Assembly (NCBI GenBank): GCA_947486475.1
Contig: CANKTR010000004.1
Location: 1-64,000, forward strand
DNA: 64,000 nt
DNA from: Microbacteriaceae bacterium
Lineage (GTDB): Bacteria > Actinomycetota > Actinomycetes > Actinomycetales > Microbacteriaceae
Reading direction: 5' to 3'
In this document: positions 24,598 through 32,723 of the stretch, one piece after another
How positions within the stretch are numbered: position 1 is the first letter of the stretch
Layout: each line of letters opens with the position of its first letter
The notes under the pieces: model-generated
The model's database searches: none
What the model was told of the DNA's origin: nothing
What the model saw: only the letters and a program-made list of their open reading frames with translations
Program-made: the position numbers and the translations under genes

Positions 24598-26437
24598 GAC
24601 CATTCGGCTCACCACCGCCGAGGCGCTGGTTCGCTTCCTCATCGCGCAACGGACAATCGTCGACGGCGCCAACGTGCCGTTGTTCTCCGGTGTGTACGGG
24701 ATTTTCGGGCACGGAAACGTGACGAGTCTCGGCCACTCGCTCGAAACGCACCGTCAGGAACTGCCCGTCTGGCGCGGGCAAAACGAACAGGGCATGGGCC
24801 TCGCGGCGGCGGCATTCGCCAAGGCAGCGCGGCGTCAGCAAATCATGGTGTGCACCTCGTCCATCGGACCCGGTGCGACCAACATGGTGACGGCGGCGGG
24901 AGTAGCCATGTCCAACCGCCTGCCCGTGCTGTTCATCGCCGGTGACACGTTCGTTTCGCGACTTCCCGACCCGGTGCTGCAGCAGGTCGAACACTTCGGG
25001 GTTCCCTCGATCACCGTCAACGACGCGTTTCAGCCGGTCGTTCGTTACTGGGATCGCATCACGCATCCGGCCCAGATTCTGAGCTCGCTTCCGCAGGCGG
25101 TCGCGACGATGCTCGACCCGGGTGATTGCGGGCCGGCGTTTATCGGACTACCCCAGGACGTCGCCGCCGACGCATTCGACTACCCCGAGAGTTTCTTCAC
25201 GGTGACCGTTCACGAGAGCCCCCGGCCTCGGCCCGACCTCGGTCAACTCGCCCGTGCCGTGGCGGCCCTTCGTTCCGCGAAACGTCCCGTCATCATCGCG
25301 GGAGGCGGCGTGCACTATTCGCGCGCCGAACACGAACTCGCCGACTTCGCCGAGAAGTTCGGCATCCCCGTCGTCGAAACGGTCGCGGGAAAATCATCGC
25401 TGCTGGCGAGCCACCCTCGCTATTCGGGCCCGCTCGGCGTGACCGGCGCGGCGGCGGCGAACCAGGTCGTGAGCGCGGCGGACGTCGTACTCGCCGTCGG
25501 TACACGGCTCGAAGACTTCACCACAGGTTCGTGGACGCTGTTCGCCCCCGACGCCCAGTTCATCGGAGTGAACGCGGCTCGGTTTGACGCGATCAAGCAT
25601 CGGTCTCTTCCTCTCGTCGGAGATGCCCGCGAATCTCTCACGGAATTGAGTGCGGCTATAACCGATTGGTCTGCTGACGCGGCGTGGACGGCCCGCGCGA
25701 CCGAGTTGCGCGCCGACCTCACCGCATTCGTCAATAGTCGCACCGCCGACGATGGCGTGTGGCCGCCCAGTTACGGACAACTGGTTGGACTCGTGCACGA
25801 CTCGGCGACACCGGACGATTACGTGCTGACGGCTGCGGGTGGATTGCCCGGCGAGCTCAACATCAACTGGATGAGCAAAGGAATCGCCACCTTCGACTGC
25901 GAATACGGTTTCTCGTGCATGGGATACGAAATCTCGGGAGCCTGGGGTGCCGCCATGGCCCGTCCCAGCGGCGAGGTTTACGCGATGGTTGGCGATGGTT
26001 CTTATTTGATGATGAACTCGGACATATACGCGTCCGTGCTCTCTGGGCACAAAATGATCCTCGTCGTCTGTGACAACGAAGGCTATGCCGTGATCGAGCG
26101 GCTCCAAACGAGCCAGGGCGGAGCGTCGTATAACAACATGCTCGCCGATTCCACCGGAAGCGGTTCGGACGCACGGGTCGATTTCGCCGCACACGCTGCG
26201 GCGATGGGCGCCGTGACGTTCGAGGTTCACAGCCTCACCGAATTTGCCAATGCGCTGGCCAAGGCCAGGGCCGCAACTACGAGCGTCGTCATTGTCACCA
26301 AGGTTCGGGCGAGGGACTTTACCGAAGGCGGTGCGTTCTGGCAGGTTGGAGTGCCCGAGGTTTCCGATCGCGCAAGTGTCCTGACCGCTCGAGCCACGAT
26401 GGACAAGGGTCTGACGAACCAGCGACCGGGGGTCTAA
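24587..26437 (+). CDS. iolD: 3D-(3,5/4)-trihydroxycyclohexane-1,2-dione hydrolase
   Basis: Thiamine-diphosphate enzyme of the acetolactate-synthase superfamily that opens the ring of the dione to give 5-deoxy-glucuronate. In 616 residues: N-terminal PYR domain with VYGIFGHGNV and the catalytic-type Glu region WRGQNEQGMGLAAAAFAKA, central Rossmann-like domain (AGGGVHYSRAE), and PP domain with MGYEISGAWGAAMA and the ThDP/Mg motif VGDGSYLMMNSD. These match IolD rather than IlvB. GTG 24587 follows AGGAG by 6 nt. Last gene of the operon; no iolA (methylmalonate-semialdehyde dehydrogenase) or inositol transporter is visible here. Confidence 0.92.
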   Translation: MASKTIRLTTAEALVRFLIAQRTIVDGANVPLFSGVYGIFGHGNVTSLGHSLETHRQELPVWRGQNEQGMGLAAAAFAKAARRQQIMVCTSSIGPGATNMVTAAGVAMSNRLPVLFIAGDTFVSRLPDPVLQQVEHFGVPSITVNDAFQPVVRYWDRITHPAQILSSLPQAVATMLDPGDCGPAFIGLPQDVAADAFDYPESFFTVTVHESPRPRPDLGQLARAVAALRSAKRPVIIAGGGVHYSRAEHELADFAEKFGIPVVETVAGKSSLLASHPRYSGPLGVTGAAAANQVVSAADVVLAVGTRLEDFTTGSWTLFAPDAQFIGVNAARFDAIKHRSLPLVGDARESLTELSAAITDWSADAAWTARATELRADLTAFVNSRTADDGVWPPSYGQLVGLVHDSATPDDYVLTAAGGLPGELNINWMSKGIATFDCEYGFSCMGYEISGAWGAAMARPSGEVYAMVGDGSYLMMNSDIYASVLSGHKMILVVCDNEGYAVIERLQTSQGGASYNNMLADSTGSGSDARVDFAAHAAAMGAVTFEVHSLTEFANALAKARAATTSVVIVTKVRARDFTEGGAFWQVGVPEVSDRASVLTARATMDKGLTNQRPGV

Positions 26438-26497
26438 CTCCGCCAAAGTTCAGCCCTGCAGTAAAGTGAAACGGTATTAAAAAGTGAGCGAGAGGCT

Positions 26498-28162
26498 GTG
26501 CCTACAGTGACTGCATTCAAGCGCGCCACCGAATGGATTCTGTGGCTGTACCTCGCCGGGATGACGGTCTTCACGTTCGCCGGGGTCGGTCTCCTCAGCT
26601 ATCACGGCGATGAATTGCGCCACGTCCGAAAGCTCCAGACGTTCCTGTTGTCTGGAATTTACACAATCGTGCCAATAGGCGACGTTCCGCCCAACCTTGA
26701 AATCTCTACCGTGGGGAATAACCCTTATTCCTACGGCCCCCTGTTTACGCTCATCGGGCACGTCTCCGCCGTACTGTCGGGTGCGGAAACGTGGGGCGTC
26801 ATCTCGACGAGTGATGCCGCATTCAACGCACGACACGTCACCGTCATTGCCTTCTCCCTCATCGGGGTTTTCGCCGCGGGCTGGGGGGTATCGCTCGTCA
26901 CCCGTTCTCGTGTGTGGGGTGTCGCAACGTCCGCGCTGCTTATGTCGATCCCGATATGGACAGGATCCGCTCTCTTCAACGTCAAGGACATCCCCATTGC
27001 TGCGGGCTTCACGCTCTTCACCAGTGCCTGCATTGGGTTGACCCTTCCCGCGGACTGGATCTCGCGCCGACTGCGCATCGGAGCTCTCGTCGCCATGTAC
27101 GGGGGAACGTTGATTCTGTGGGGGGTCCGTCCTGGAATTTGGCCCGCAATTTTTATTGGGCTCCTCGCGATGTTGTTGATCAATCTTCGGTTCACGAACT
27201 TTGCCCAACCGTGGCAAAGCGTCAGGACACTCGTCGCACCTGCCATTGCCTTAGCCGCGGCGTACCTGACGATGCTCGTCATCTACCCCAAGGCGTTTAT
27301 CAACCCGCTGTACTTGTTGTACAGGAGTTTCAAAGGGACAGCGGATTTCCCACACAATACGGTGATTCTGACCGACGGAGAACTACTGAGGACCCCGCCA
27401 CCGTGGTACTACCTGCCGAAATGGATAGGAGCCCAATTCCCTGAATTGCTCCTCGTCCTGCTCGTTGTTGCCTCGATTGTCGCGATCTGGCTGGTTCTTT
27501 CGCGACTATTCCGTTCGGCCACAACGGAACGCGACTTTGCGCTGCCGGCGATTGTTTTCGTCTTTGCCCAATTTGCCGCGTTCCCACTCGCGGCAATTGT
27601 GCTGAAGTCAACGATTTACGGGGGAGTTCGACAGTTCGCGTTCATCATCCCGGCAATCGCGATGCTCATCATGATTGTTCTGTATCTCGCAACGACAACC
27701 CCACTTGTCATGCGTCTCACGTGGTTGCGCCCAACCGTAACTGTTCTGTTAATCGCCTCAGCGACAATGGCCACCGTCGCCCAGGTGCAGTTGTTTCCCT
27801 ACCAATCCAACTACTTCAACCCCACGACGGTCGCCCGCGGAATTGATGGACGATGGGACGTACTCGCGCGAAAGTTAAGTTACGGGGAGCTCTATTCGCA
27901 GCTGTCGAGCGAACAACGCGCCGCGTGTCCCGAGAGTTGCCTGTCATTCGAATTTATTCCGAAATCGTTCATCGCGACGTCCCCCGATGGAGCGGAACCG
28001 CTCGCCGAAGGATACAGCGTGCGCTTACGTGGGGCCAAGACCAAGGCGAAACCGATTCCTCCCTGTGGGCCGGTCGTCGCTTCAGTGACTCGCCCCTATC
28101 TGTGGACAGAAATCACGATTTCCGAGGCGTACCTGTGCCCGATTGAGCCTCCCGGTTCATAG
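26498..28162 (+). CDS. GT39/PMT-like integral membrane glycosyltransferase, paralogue 2
   Basis: A 554-residue membrane protein clearly homologous to the product of 12844-14889. Shared blocks include GDELRHVRKLQTFL versus DEFIHVEKLQNFL, GWGVSLVTRSR, SIPIWTGSALFNVKDIP, and NYFNPTTVARGIDGRW. The early Asp-Glu pair expected for GT39 catalysis is conserved. About ten helices are followed by a short extracytoplasmic tail with four Cys residues. The long beta-rich C-terminus of the paralogue is missing. GTG start, 60 nt after iolD; the preceding AGAGG gives a weak ribosome site. It is unlikely to be part of inositol catabolism despite the position. Confidence 0.7.
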   Translation: MPTVTAFKRATEWILWLYLAGMTVFTFAGVGLLSYHGDELRHVRKLQTFLLSGIYTIVPIGDVPPNLEISTVGNNPYSYGPLFTLIGHVSAVLSGAETWGVISTSDAAFNARHVTVIAFSLIGVFAAGWGVSLVTRSRVWGVATSALLMSIPIWTGSALFNVKDIPIAAGFTLFTSACIGLTLPADWISRRLRIGALVAMYGGTLILWGVRPGIWPAIFIGLLAMLLINLRFTNFAQPWQSVRTLVAPAIALAAAYLTMLVIYPKAFINPLYLLYRSFKGTADFPHNTVILTDGELLRTPPPWYYLPKWIGAQFPELLLVLLVVASIVAIWLVLSRLFRSATTERDFALPAIVFVFAQFAAFPLAAIVLKSTIYGGVRQFAFIIPAIAMLIMIVLYLATTTPLVMRLTWLRPTVTVLLIASATMATVAQVQLFPYQSNYFNPTTVARGIDGRWDVLARKLSYGELYSQLSSEQRAACPESCLSFEFIPKSFIATSPDGAEPLAEGYSVRLRGAKTKAKPIPPCGPVVASVTRPYLWTEITISEAYLCPIEPPGS

Positions 28163-28245
28163 GTTCACAGCTGCCCATGCTTGGGGAAAGGGCGGCCGGG
28201 GGTTGGGTTCTACCACCCGCCGTCTGAGCCGCGGCTGCCGCTTGC

Positions 28246-28274
28246 TTGACCCACCAAACGCGCAACGCTAGGTT
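28246..28274 (+). promoter_or_regulatory. Promoter of the NCS1 permease operon
   Basis: TTGACC (28246-28251), a 17-bp spacer and TAGGTT (28269-28274) form the best-spaced -35/-10 pair I found in the window. Transcription would begin near 28281, giving a leader of about 40 nt with a clear AAAGGAG before the small ORF. Confidence 0.6.
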
Positions 28275-28280
28275 GAGCAT

Positions 28281-28298
28281 GTGCACCCTTAAGTGCAC
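28281..28298. promoter_or_regulatory. GTGCAC pair at the predicted transcription start
   Basis: GTGCAC (28281-28286), CCTTAA, GTGCAC (28293-28298): two self-complementary hexamers 12 bp apart (centre to centre), forming an overall near-palindrome on the predicted start point. This is a plausible operator for an unlinked regulator. Confidence 0.4.
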
Positions 28299-28320
28299 GA
28301 CCACAACTCAAAGGAGAGTA

Positions 28321-28497
28321 ATGAACGGTCAGCAGCAAGAAGCGGCTCTGTCCCAAGAGCTCAAACGTCGAATCGACGTCATTCAGTCAGACGAGGCGGG
28401 CGACGAGTCACATCGCGCTCTCACATCGACTGAACTGTGGACGGCATGGATCATCGTCGTCGTCACCCTCGCAATCGGATTGGTGGTATCCCTCTAA
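28321..28497 (+). CDS. Small one-TM protein coupled to the NCS1 permease
   Basis: A 58-residue protein with a hydrophilic N-terminal half (MNGQQQEAALSQELKRRIDV, then an acidic/His stretch) and one C-terminal transmembrane helix (TAWIIVVVTLAIGLVVSL). ATG 28321 follows AAAGGAG at good spacing and the TAA shares an A with the permease ATG (TAATG), so the two are translationally coupled. I do not recognise a family. The arrangement suggests a small accessory subunit or stability factor for the transporter, which is inference only. Confidence 0.7.
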   Translation: MNGQQQEAALSQELKRRIDVIQSDEAGDESHRALTSTELWTAWIIVVVTLAIGLVVSL

Positions 28498-29945
28498 TGT
28501 CACAAACTCAAGAAGCAGTTCGTCAAGCAGGATCATTCGGGTCACTGCCCGTTCTCAAAAAGGAACGCGTGTGGGGCTTCGCAGACTTCGCCTGGGTCAA
28601 CATCGGCCTCGCCATCGCCACCTGGGCATTCTTGGTTGGTGGTGCAACCGCGCTGTTTGTCGGCTTTGGTCAAGGCATTGCCGCCATGATCATCGGCAAC
28701 GTTGCCGGTGTCATCATCATGTTGCTCGCCACCACGGTGATCAGCAGCCGTTACGGAGTCGAGCAGTACACCATTCTTCGGAGCATTTTCGGCTTCGGTG
28801 GGGTCGCGTTGATTTTCTTCACCGTGATCACCTTCACCGAGGTCGGTTGGTCGGCTCTGCTCGGAGCGATGTTCGGTCGCGCCACGGCACAGGTTTCGAA
28901 CACGGTTTTCGGGACTGCCATTGACCCCAACTCGATTATGGTCACGGTGTTCGCACTGATCTGTATCCTCGCCGCGTGGGCGCTCGTCGCCAAGGGCCCG
29001 GTCTCGATTAAGGCCTTCAACCGAATTGTTGCTCCCGGGTTGGCGCTCGTGATTGTCGGACTGATCATCTTCCTTTTCACGCAAACGACATGGACCGACC
29101 TGATGGCCGCAGCCCCGCTCGCGCCGTTCGATGACCCGCGTTTGAACTTTGCGATCGCTGTTGAGTTCAACCTCGGCGTGGCGTTCTCGTGGTGGCCCAT
29201 CATGGGAAGCCTCGGGCGCCTCACGAAGTCCCCTCAAGCCTCGCTGTGGCCCGCGTTTATTGGTCTTGCAATCGTGACCATCATCGCCCAATTGGTGGGA
29301 ATGGCGTCAGCGCTTACTCTCGGCGATTGGGACCCCACGGTGTGGTTGATGTCTGCCGGCGGAGCGGTGTTCGGAGTGATCGCGTTGATTTTTATCGCGT
29401 TCGCCAACATCACGTCTCTCGCGTCCATCGTGTATTCGAACACCTTGGCCTTGCGTCAGGCGAGTGGAAAAATCTTCGCCAACACTCGGTGGGAAGTCCT
29501 TGCGGCAATCTTCCTGGTTCCCGCCGCAATCGTGAGTTTCTTCCCCGGATTGTTGTACGACCAATTCCTGCTGTTCGTCACCTTCTCGGGTGCGTTCCTC
29601 TCGGCTGTGTGTGGAACGGTCATCGCGGATTACTTCGTGTTGCGCAAGCAGCGAATTAACCTCGGAGCGCTCTATGCGCCGGGTGCGAAGTCGCGGTACC
29701 ACTTCCATGGCGGTTTCAACCTCGCGGCGATGATCTCGTCACTTGCTGGTGTTGGAGCGTACCTCTGGTTGTACAACCCGATGACGTTGGAAACCGATGC
29801 GCTGTTCAACTGGACGACCGCGTCGGTTCCCGCCGTGGCGGTTTCCTTCGTGCTCCACCTGTTGCTCACGCCGCTGCTCAACTCGGCTAAATCAGGGCGC
29901 GGTGGCTATGAATTGCCGACCGAGCTCGAATCCGCAAAAAAATAG
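28497..29945 (+). CDS. NCS1-family permease (cytosine/purine/allantoin type)
   Basis: Secondary transporter of 482 residues with about twelve helices. The family traits are the N-terminal KKERVWGFADFAWVNIGLAI, TWAFLVGG in helix 1, GFGGVALIFFTVI and a substrate-site-like FSWWPIMGSLGRLTK, with the C-terminal half IADYFVLRKQRINLGALY. NCS1 proteins import nucleobases, hydantoins, allantoin, thiamine or related N-heterocycles. The neighbours (alcohol dehydrogenase and nitrilase-type amidohydrolase) fit uptake and breakdown of an organic nitrogen compound. The substrate cannot be read from sequence. Confidence 0.85.
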   Translation: MSQTQEAVRQAGSFGSLPVLKKERVWGFADFAWVNIGLAIATWAFLVGGATALFVGFGQGIAAMIIGNVAGVIIMLLATTVISSRYGVEQYTILRSIFGFGGVALIFFTVITFTEVGWSALLGAMFGRATAQVSNTVFGTAIDPNSIMVTVFALICILAAWALVAKGPVSIKAFNRIVAPGLALVIVGLIIFLFTQTTWTDLMAAAPLAPFDDPRLNFAIAVEFNLGVAFSWWPIMGSLGRLTKSPQASLWPAFIGLAIVTIIAQLVGMASALTLGDWDPTVWLMSAGGAVFGVIALIFIAFANITSLASIVYSNTLALRQASGKIFANTRWEVLAAIFLVPAAIVSFFPGLLYDQFLLFVTFSGAFLSAVCGTVIADYFVLRKQRINLGALYAPGAKSRYHFHGGFNLAAMISSLAGVGAYLWLYNPMTLETDALFNWTTASVPAVAVSFVLHLLLTPLLNSAKSGRGGYELPTELESAKK

Positions 29946-29969
29946 CAACCCCCTAGATAGGAACTCCCG

Positions 29970-31067
29970 ATGCCCCGTTCGATGAAAGCGGCTGTCCACA
30001 CCGGCAAATCTGACCGACTCGACATAGTTATTGTCGAGCTCGACGATCCGAAAGCCGGCGAGGTGCTGATTCGAATGGGTGCGTCGGGAGTTTGCGGTTC
30101 CGACCGCCATGTTGTTGATAGCGAGTGGCCGATGCCGACTCCCACTGTTTTGGGTCACGAAGGGGCAGGAGTCGTGGAATCGGTCGGGGCCGGTGTCACA
30201 ACGGTTCAACCGGGCGATCACGTCATCCTCTCGTGGTTCGCGCCGTGTCAAAAGTGCCGGTCCTGCTCCGAGGGTAAATCCTGGGCGTGTACGCGCACGC
30301 GGTCGGTGGAGTGTGTGATGCCGGACGGCACCACACGCCACACCATTGCGGGTAAACAGGCTTTCCCGTATCTGGGCCTCGGAACAATGGCGGAGTACAC
30401 GGTCGCACCCGAATCGGCTGTTGTCAGGATCCCCCGCGAGGTCCCGTTTGATGTTGCGAGCCTGATTGGCTGTTCCGTCACCACGGGCGTAGGTGCGGTC
30501 CTCAACAATGCCAAGGTGACCGCGGGGTCATCGGCCGTTGTGATCGGCTGCGGGGGCGTGGGGCTCTCGGTCATTATGGGCCTCGCTCTTGCGGGGGCCA
30601 ACCCCATCATCGCGGTGGACATCAGCACCGAAAAATTAGACGCCGCGGTTCGCTTTGGCGCGACGCACACGGTCGTTGCGGGCGACAACATGGTCGCGGG
30701 AATCAAGGAAATCGTCGCCGAGGGCGTCGACTATTCGTTCGAGGCAATCGGTCGCGTGGGAAGCATCGAGGAACTGCCGAGCATCACGCGGGCCGGCGGG
30801 ACCGCGGTCATTGTCGGATTGCCACCCGTCGGTCATCGGGCGACCATTGACCCCCTCAGCTTCGCCGAACTTGGCCTCACCCTCGTGGGGTCAAACTACG
30901 GAGGATCCGTTCCTCTCGTCGACTTCCCGCGAATCGCCGAACTGTACCTCGCGGGTAAGTTGCCCCTCGATGACCTCATCTCGGATCGAGTGGGGCTCGC
31001 CGACGTCAATGACGCTCTAGACGCGATGCGGCGGGGTGAGCGCACGCGCTCCGTGATTGTTTTTTAG
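29970..31067 (+). CDS. Zinc-dependent alcohol dehydrogenase (MDR superfamily)
   Basis: A 365-residue medium-chain dehydrogenase. Catalytic zinc ligands are in GVCGSDRHV (Cys, Asp) and LGHEGAGVVESVGAGV (His, Glu); the structural zinc lobe is CQKCRSCSEGKSWAC, with four Cys. The cofactor motif VVIGCGGVGLSV and the following VDIS (acidic residue after strand 2) favour NAD. Similar proteins are annotated as class III or aryl-alcohol dehydrogenases. It starts 24 nt after the permease stop and ends 1 nt before the nitrilase start. Its role is probably oxidation of an alcohol or hydroxymethyl intermediate of the imported compound. Confidence 0.87.
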   Translation: MPRSMKAAVHTGKSDRLDIVIVELDDPKAGEVLIRMGASGVCGSDRHVVDSEWPMPTPTVLGHEGAGVVESVGAGVTTVQPGDHVILSWFAPCQKCRSCSEGKSWACTRTRSVECVMPDGTTRHTIAGKQAFPYLGLGTMAEYTVAPESAVVRIPREVPFDVASLIGCSVTTGVGAVLNNAKVTAGSSAVVIGCGGVGLSVIMGLALAGANPIIAVDISTEKLDAAVRFGATHTVVAGDNMVAGIKEIVAEGVDYSFEAIGRVGSIEELPSITRAGGTAVIVGLPPVGHRATIDPLSFAELGLTLVGSNYGGSVPLVDFPRIAELYLAGKLPLDDLISDRVGLADVNDALDAMRRGERTRSVIVF

Positions 31068-31068
31068 C

Positions 31069-32697
31069 GTGGCTCCTCAGGCCGAACGTCGGGGCGATTC
31101 CCGGGTCCGTGTCGGTGCTGTACAGTTCGAGCCAGTTCACGGCGATGTCGACGCGAATCTGAATCTGGCGCGCAGCCTTCTTGTGGCCAATGATGGCCCG
31201 AAGCCCGCGATAGTCGTGTTCCCCGAGATGGCGCTGACGGGGTACATCTGGTCGAGCGCCTCCGAGATTCTTCCGCACGCCGTGAAATGCAGCGACCCCG
31301 CGACGCACGCGGAGTGGATTTCCCTGGCGAAAGAAAGTGGGTCCTGGCTGGTCATCGGTCACCCCGCCGTCGACGCGGTCACCGGACTGCTCTACAACCG
31401 CTGCACGCTCGTGTCACCGACCGAGGTAGTGGGACATTACGACAAGACCTGCCTCTTTGTCGAAGATCTTTCGTGGGCGACAGCGGGTGACTCAATTCCG
31501 CCGCTGTGGGACACCCCGATCGGACGAGTCGCCCCGTTGATCTGCGCGGATTTGGATTACCCCGAACCGATCGAGTCGGCCGTGTCCCGCGGGGCGGAGG
31601 CGATTGTTTTTCCCACCGCGTGGGTGGCGGAGCCCGCGCCCAGTGCCACCTGGACACTTCGCGCGGCGGAATACGGGGTGCCGATTATCGCAGCGGACCT
31701 GATTGGCACCGACCGAGGAGTCGTCTTCAGTGGCGGAAGTTGCATCATCGACCGCGACGCGGTTGTCGTCGCGTCAAATGATTACGCGGTCGGCCTTGTG
31801 TTAGCCGACATCGAGATGGGACCGACCCGACCATTAGCGACGCCCGGTGTCCGGAAACCCGACATTCACGTCCACCGTCTCACCGGATCTGTTCCGGGCG
31901 ACGCACCGAACGCCGTCACCATCAGCGTCTGGTCGGGTGGCCCGTCAGCGGCCACTCCGGCACCACCGACGACGGGGAAATCACCACACCTCATCGTTCT
32001 GCCGACAACCGGAGAATCGCGCGACGACTGGATTTCGCGGATGCAATCGTATTCATCGCGTCATGACGCGTTTTTAGTTCAAGGACGGCAATCGGCTGAG
32101 GGTGGGCCGGCTGAGATCCTCATCGCCGCACCGGATTCCCGTTTCGTCACGTTCACCCCGTCCGAAACCACCCCGTCCGCCGCACTTCTCGACCTATCGG
32201 GAGTTCTGGTCGGCATTATGCCCAATTCTGAATTGTCGTCGAGCACTGTTTCGCGTGCGCTGTCGATCCGTGGCGCTTCGGTCATTGTGGGCCAAGGCGC
32301 TCATGCGCTTCAGCAGCCTCGGGGTTCGGTTACAACCCAAGCGCCCTTTCCGGATGGATTGGGAGATGCCGACCTCACCTTTGGGCACCCCGTCCGGTTT
32401 CGGGCAGGGGATGCAAATGTGTGGATCGGGTTCTGTTCCGACACCAATTCTGTCCCGTCGGGGATATTCAGCCCCGACCATGTCACGTGGCCGCGCAGCG
32501 AGAGCGTCGGGGTATCCGAGCAGTGGATCTCACAGACCTGCTCGGTGGACCCGTCGGATCACTGGGGTCGAAGTGCCGCGTCGAAGCCACTCGTTTCGTC
32601 GCGCAATCTCGCGCTCTATGAGGACTCGTTCCGCGCCACCATCACTCAACGCCAGTGGTTGACATCGGCCTCAGATGATGAGACTCGCCCCTCGTGA
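31069..32697 (+). CDS. Carbon-nitrogen hydrolase with a second, degenerate nitrilase-like half
   Basis: A 542-residue protein, about twice the normal nitrilase length. The first half is a complete nitrilase/amidase domain with the catalytic triad Glu53 (VVFPEMALTGY), Lys126 (HYDKTCLF) and Cys159 (LICADLDYPE). Residues from about 300 repeat the same plan in weakened form: HLIVLPTTGES in place of the Glu strand and LVGIMPNSEL in place of the Cys strand, so the second copy lacks both Glu and Cys. The GTG at 31069 lies 1 nt after the alcohol dehydrogenase stop and has no Shine-Dalgarno sequence, so translation is probably coupled. Substrate unknown; beta-ureidopropionase-like or amide hydrolysis fits the operon. 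Confidence 0.78.
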   Translation: MAPQAERRGDSRVRVGAVQFEPVHGDVDANLNLARSLLVANDGPKPAIVVFPEMALTGYIWSSASEILPHAVKCSDPATHAEWISLAKESGSWLVIGHPAVDAVTGLLYNRCTLVSPTEVVGHYDKTCLFVEDLSWATAGDSIPPLWDTPIGRVAPLICADLDYPEPIESAVSRGAEAIVFPTAWVAEPAPSATWTLRAAEYGVPIIAADLIGTDRGVVFSGGSCIIDRDAVVVASNDYAVGLVLADIEMGPTRPLATPGVRKPDIHVHRLTGSVPGDAPNAVTISVWSGGPSAATPAPPTTGKSPHLIVLPTTGESRDDWISRMQSYSSRHDAFLVQGRQSAEGGPAEILIAAPDSRFVTFTPSETTPSAALLDLSGVLVGIMPNSELSSSTVSRALSIRGASVIVGQGAHALQQPRGSVTTQAPFPDGLGDADLTFGHPVRFRAGDANVWIGFCSDTNSVPSGIFSPDHVTWPRSESVGVSEQWISQTCSVDPSDHWGRSAASKPLVSSRNLALYEDSFRATITQRQWLTSASDDETRPS

Positions 32698-32723
32698 CAA
32701 CCGAGGTATGTGAACCCCGGCGG

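Noticed and set aside
25394..26446. 350-codon open frame on the minus strand across iolD
   Set aside because: IolD is unambiguous on the plus strand; the antisense protein is Arg/His-rich with no recognisable motif or ribosome site.
28163..28245. Hairpins after the GT39-like gene such as AGCCGCGGCT as a terminator
   Set aside because: Short self-complementary G/C stretches without a T-run, common by chance in this base composition.
32698..32723. Possible bidirectional terminator between the nitrilase and GT61 genes
   Set aside because: Only weak 4-5 bp pairings and no T-run; too little to call.
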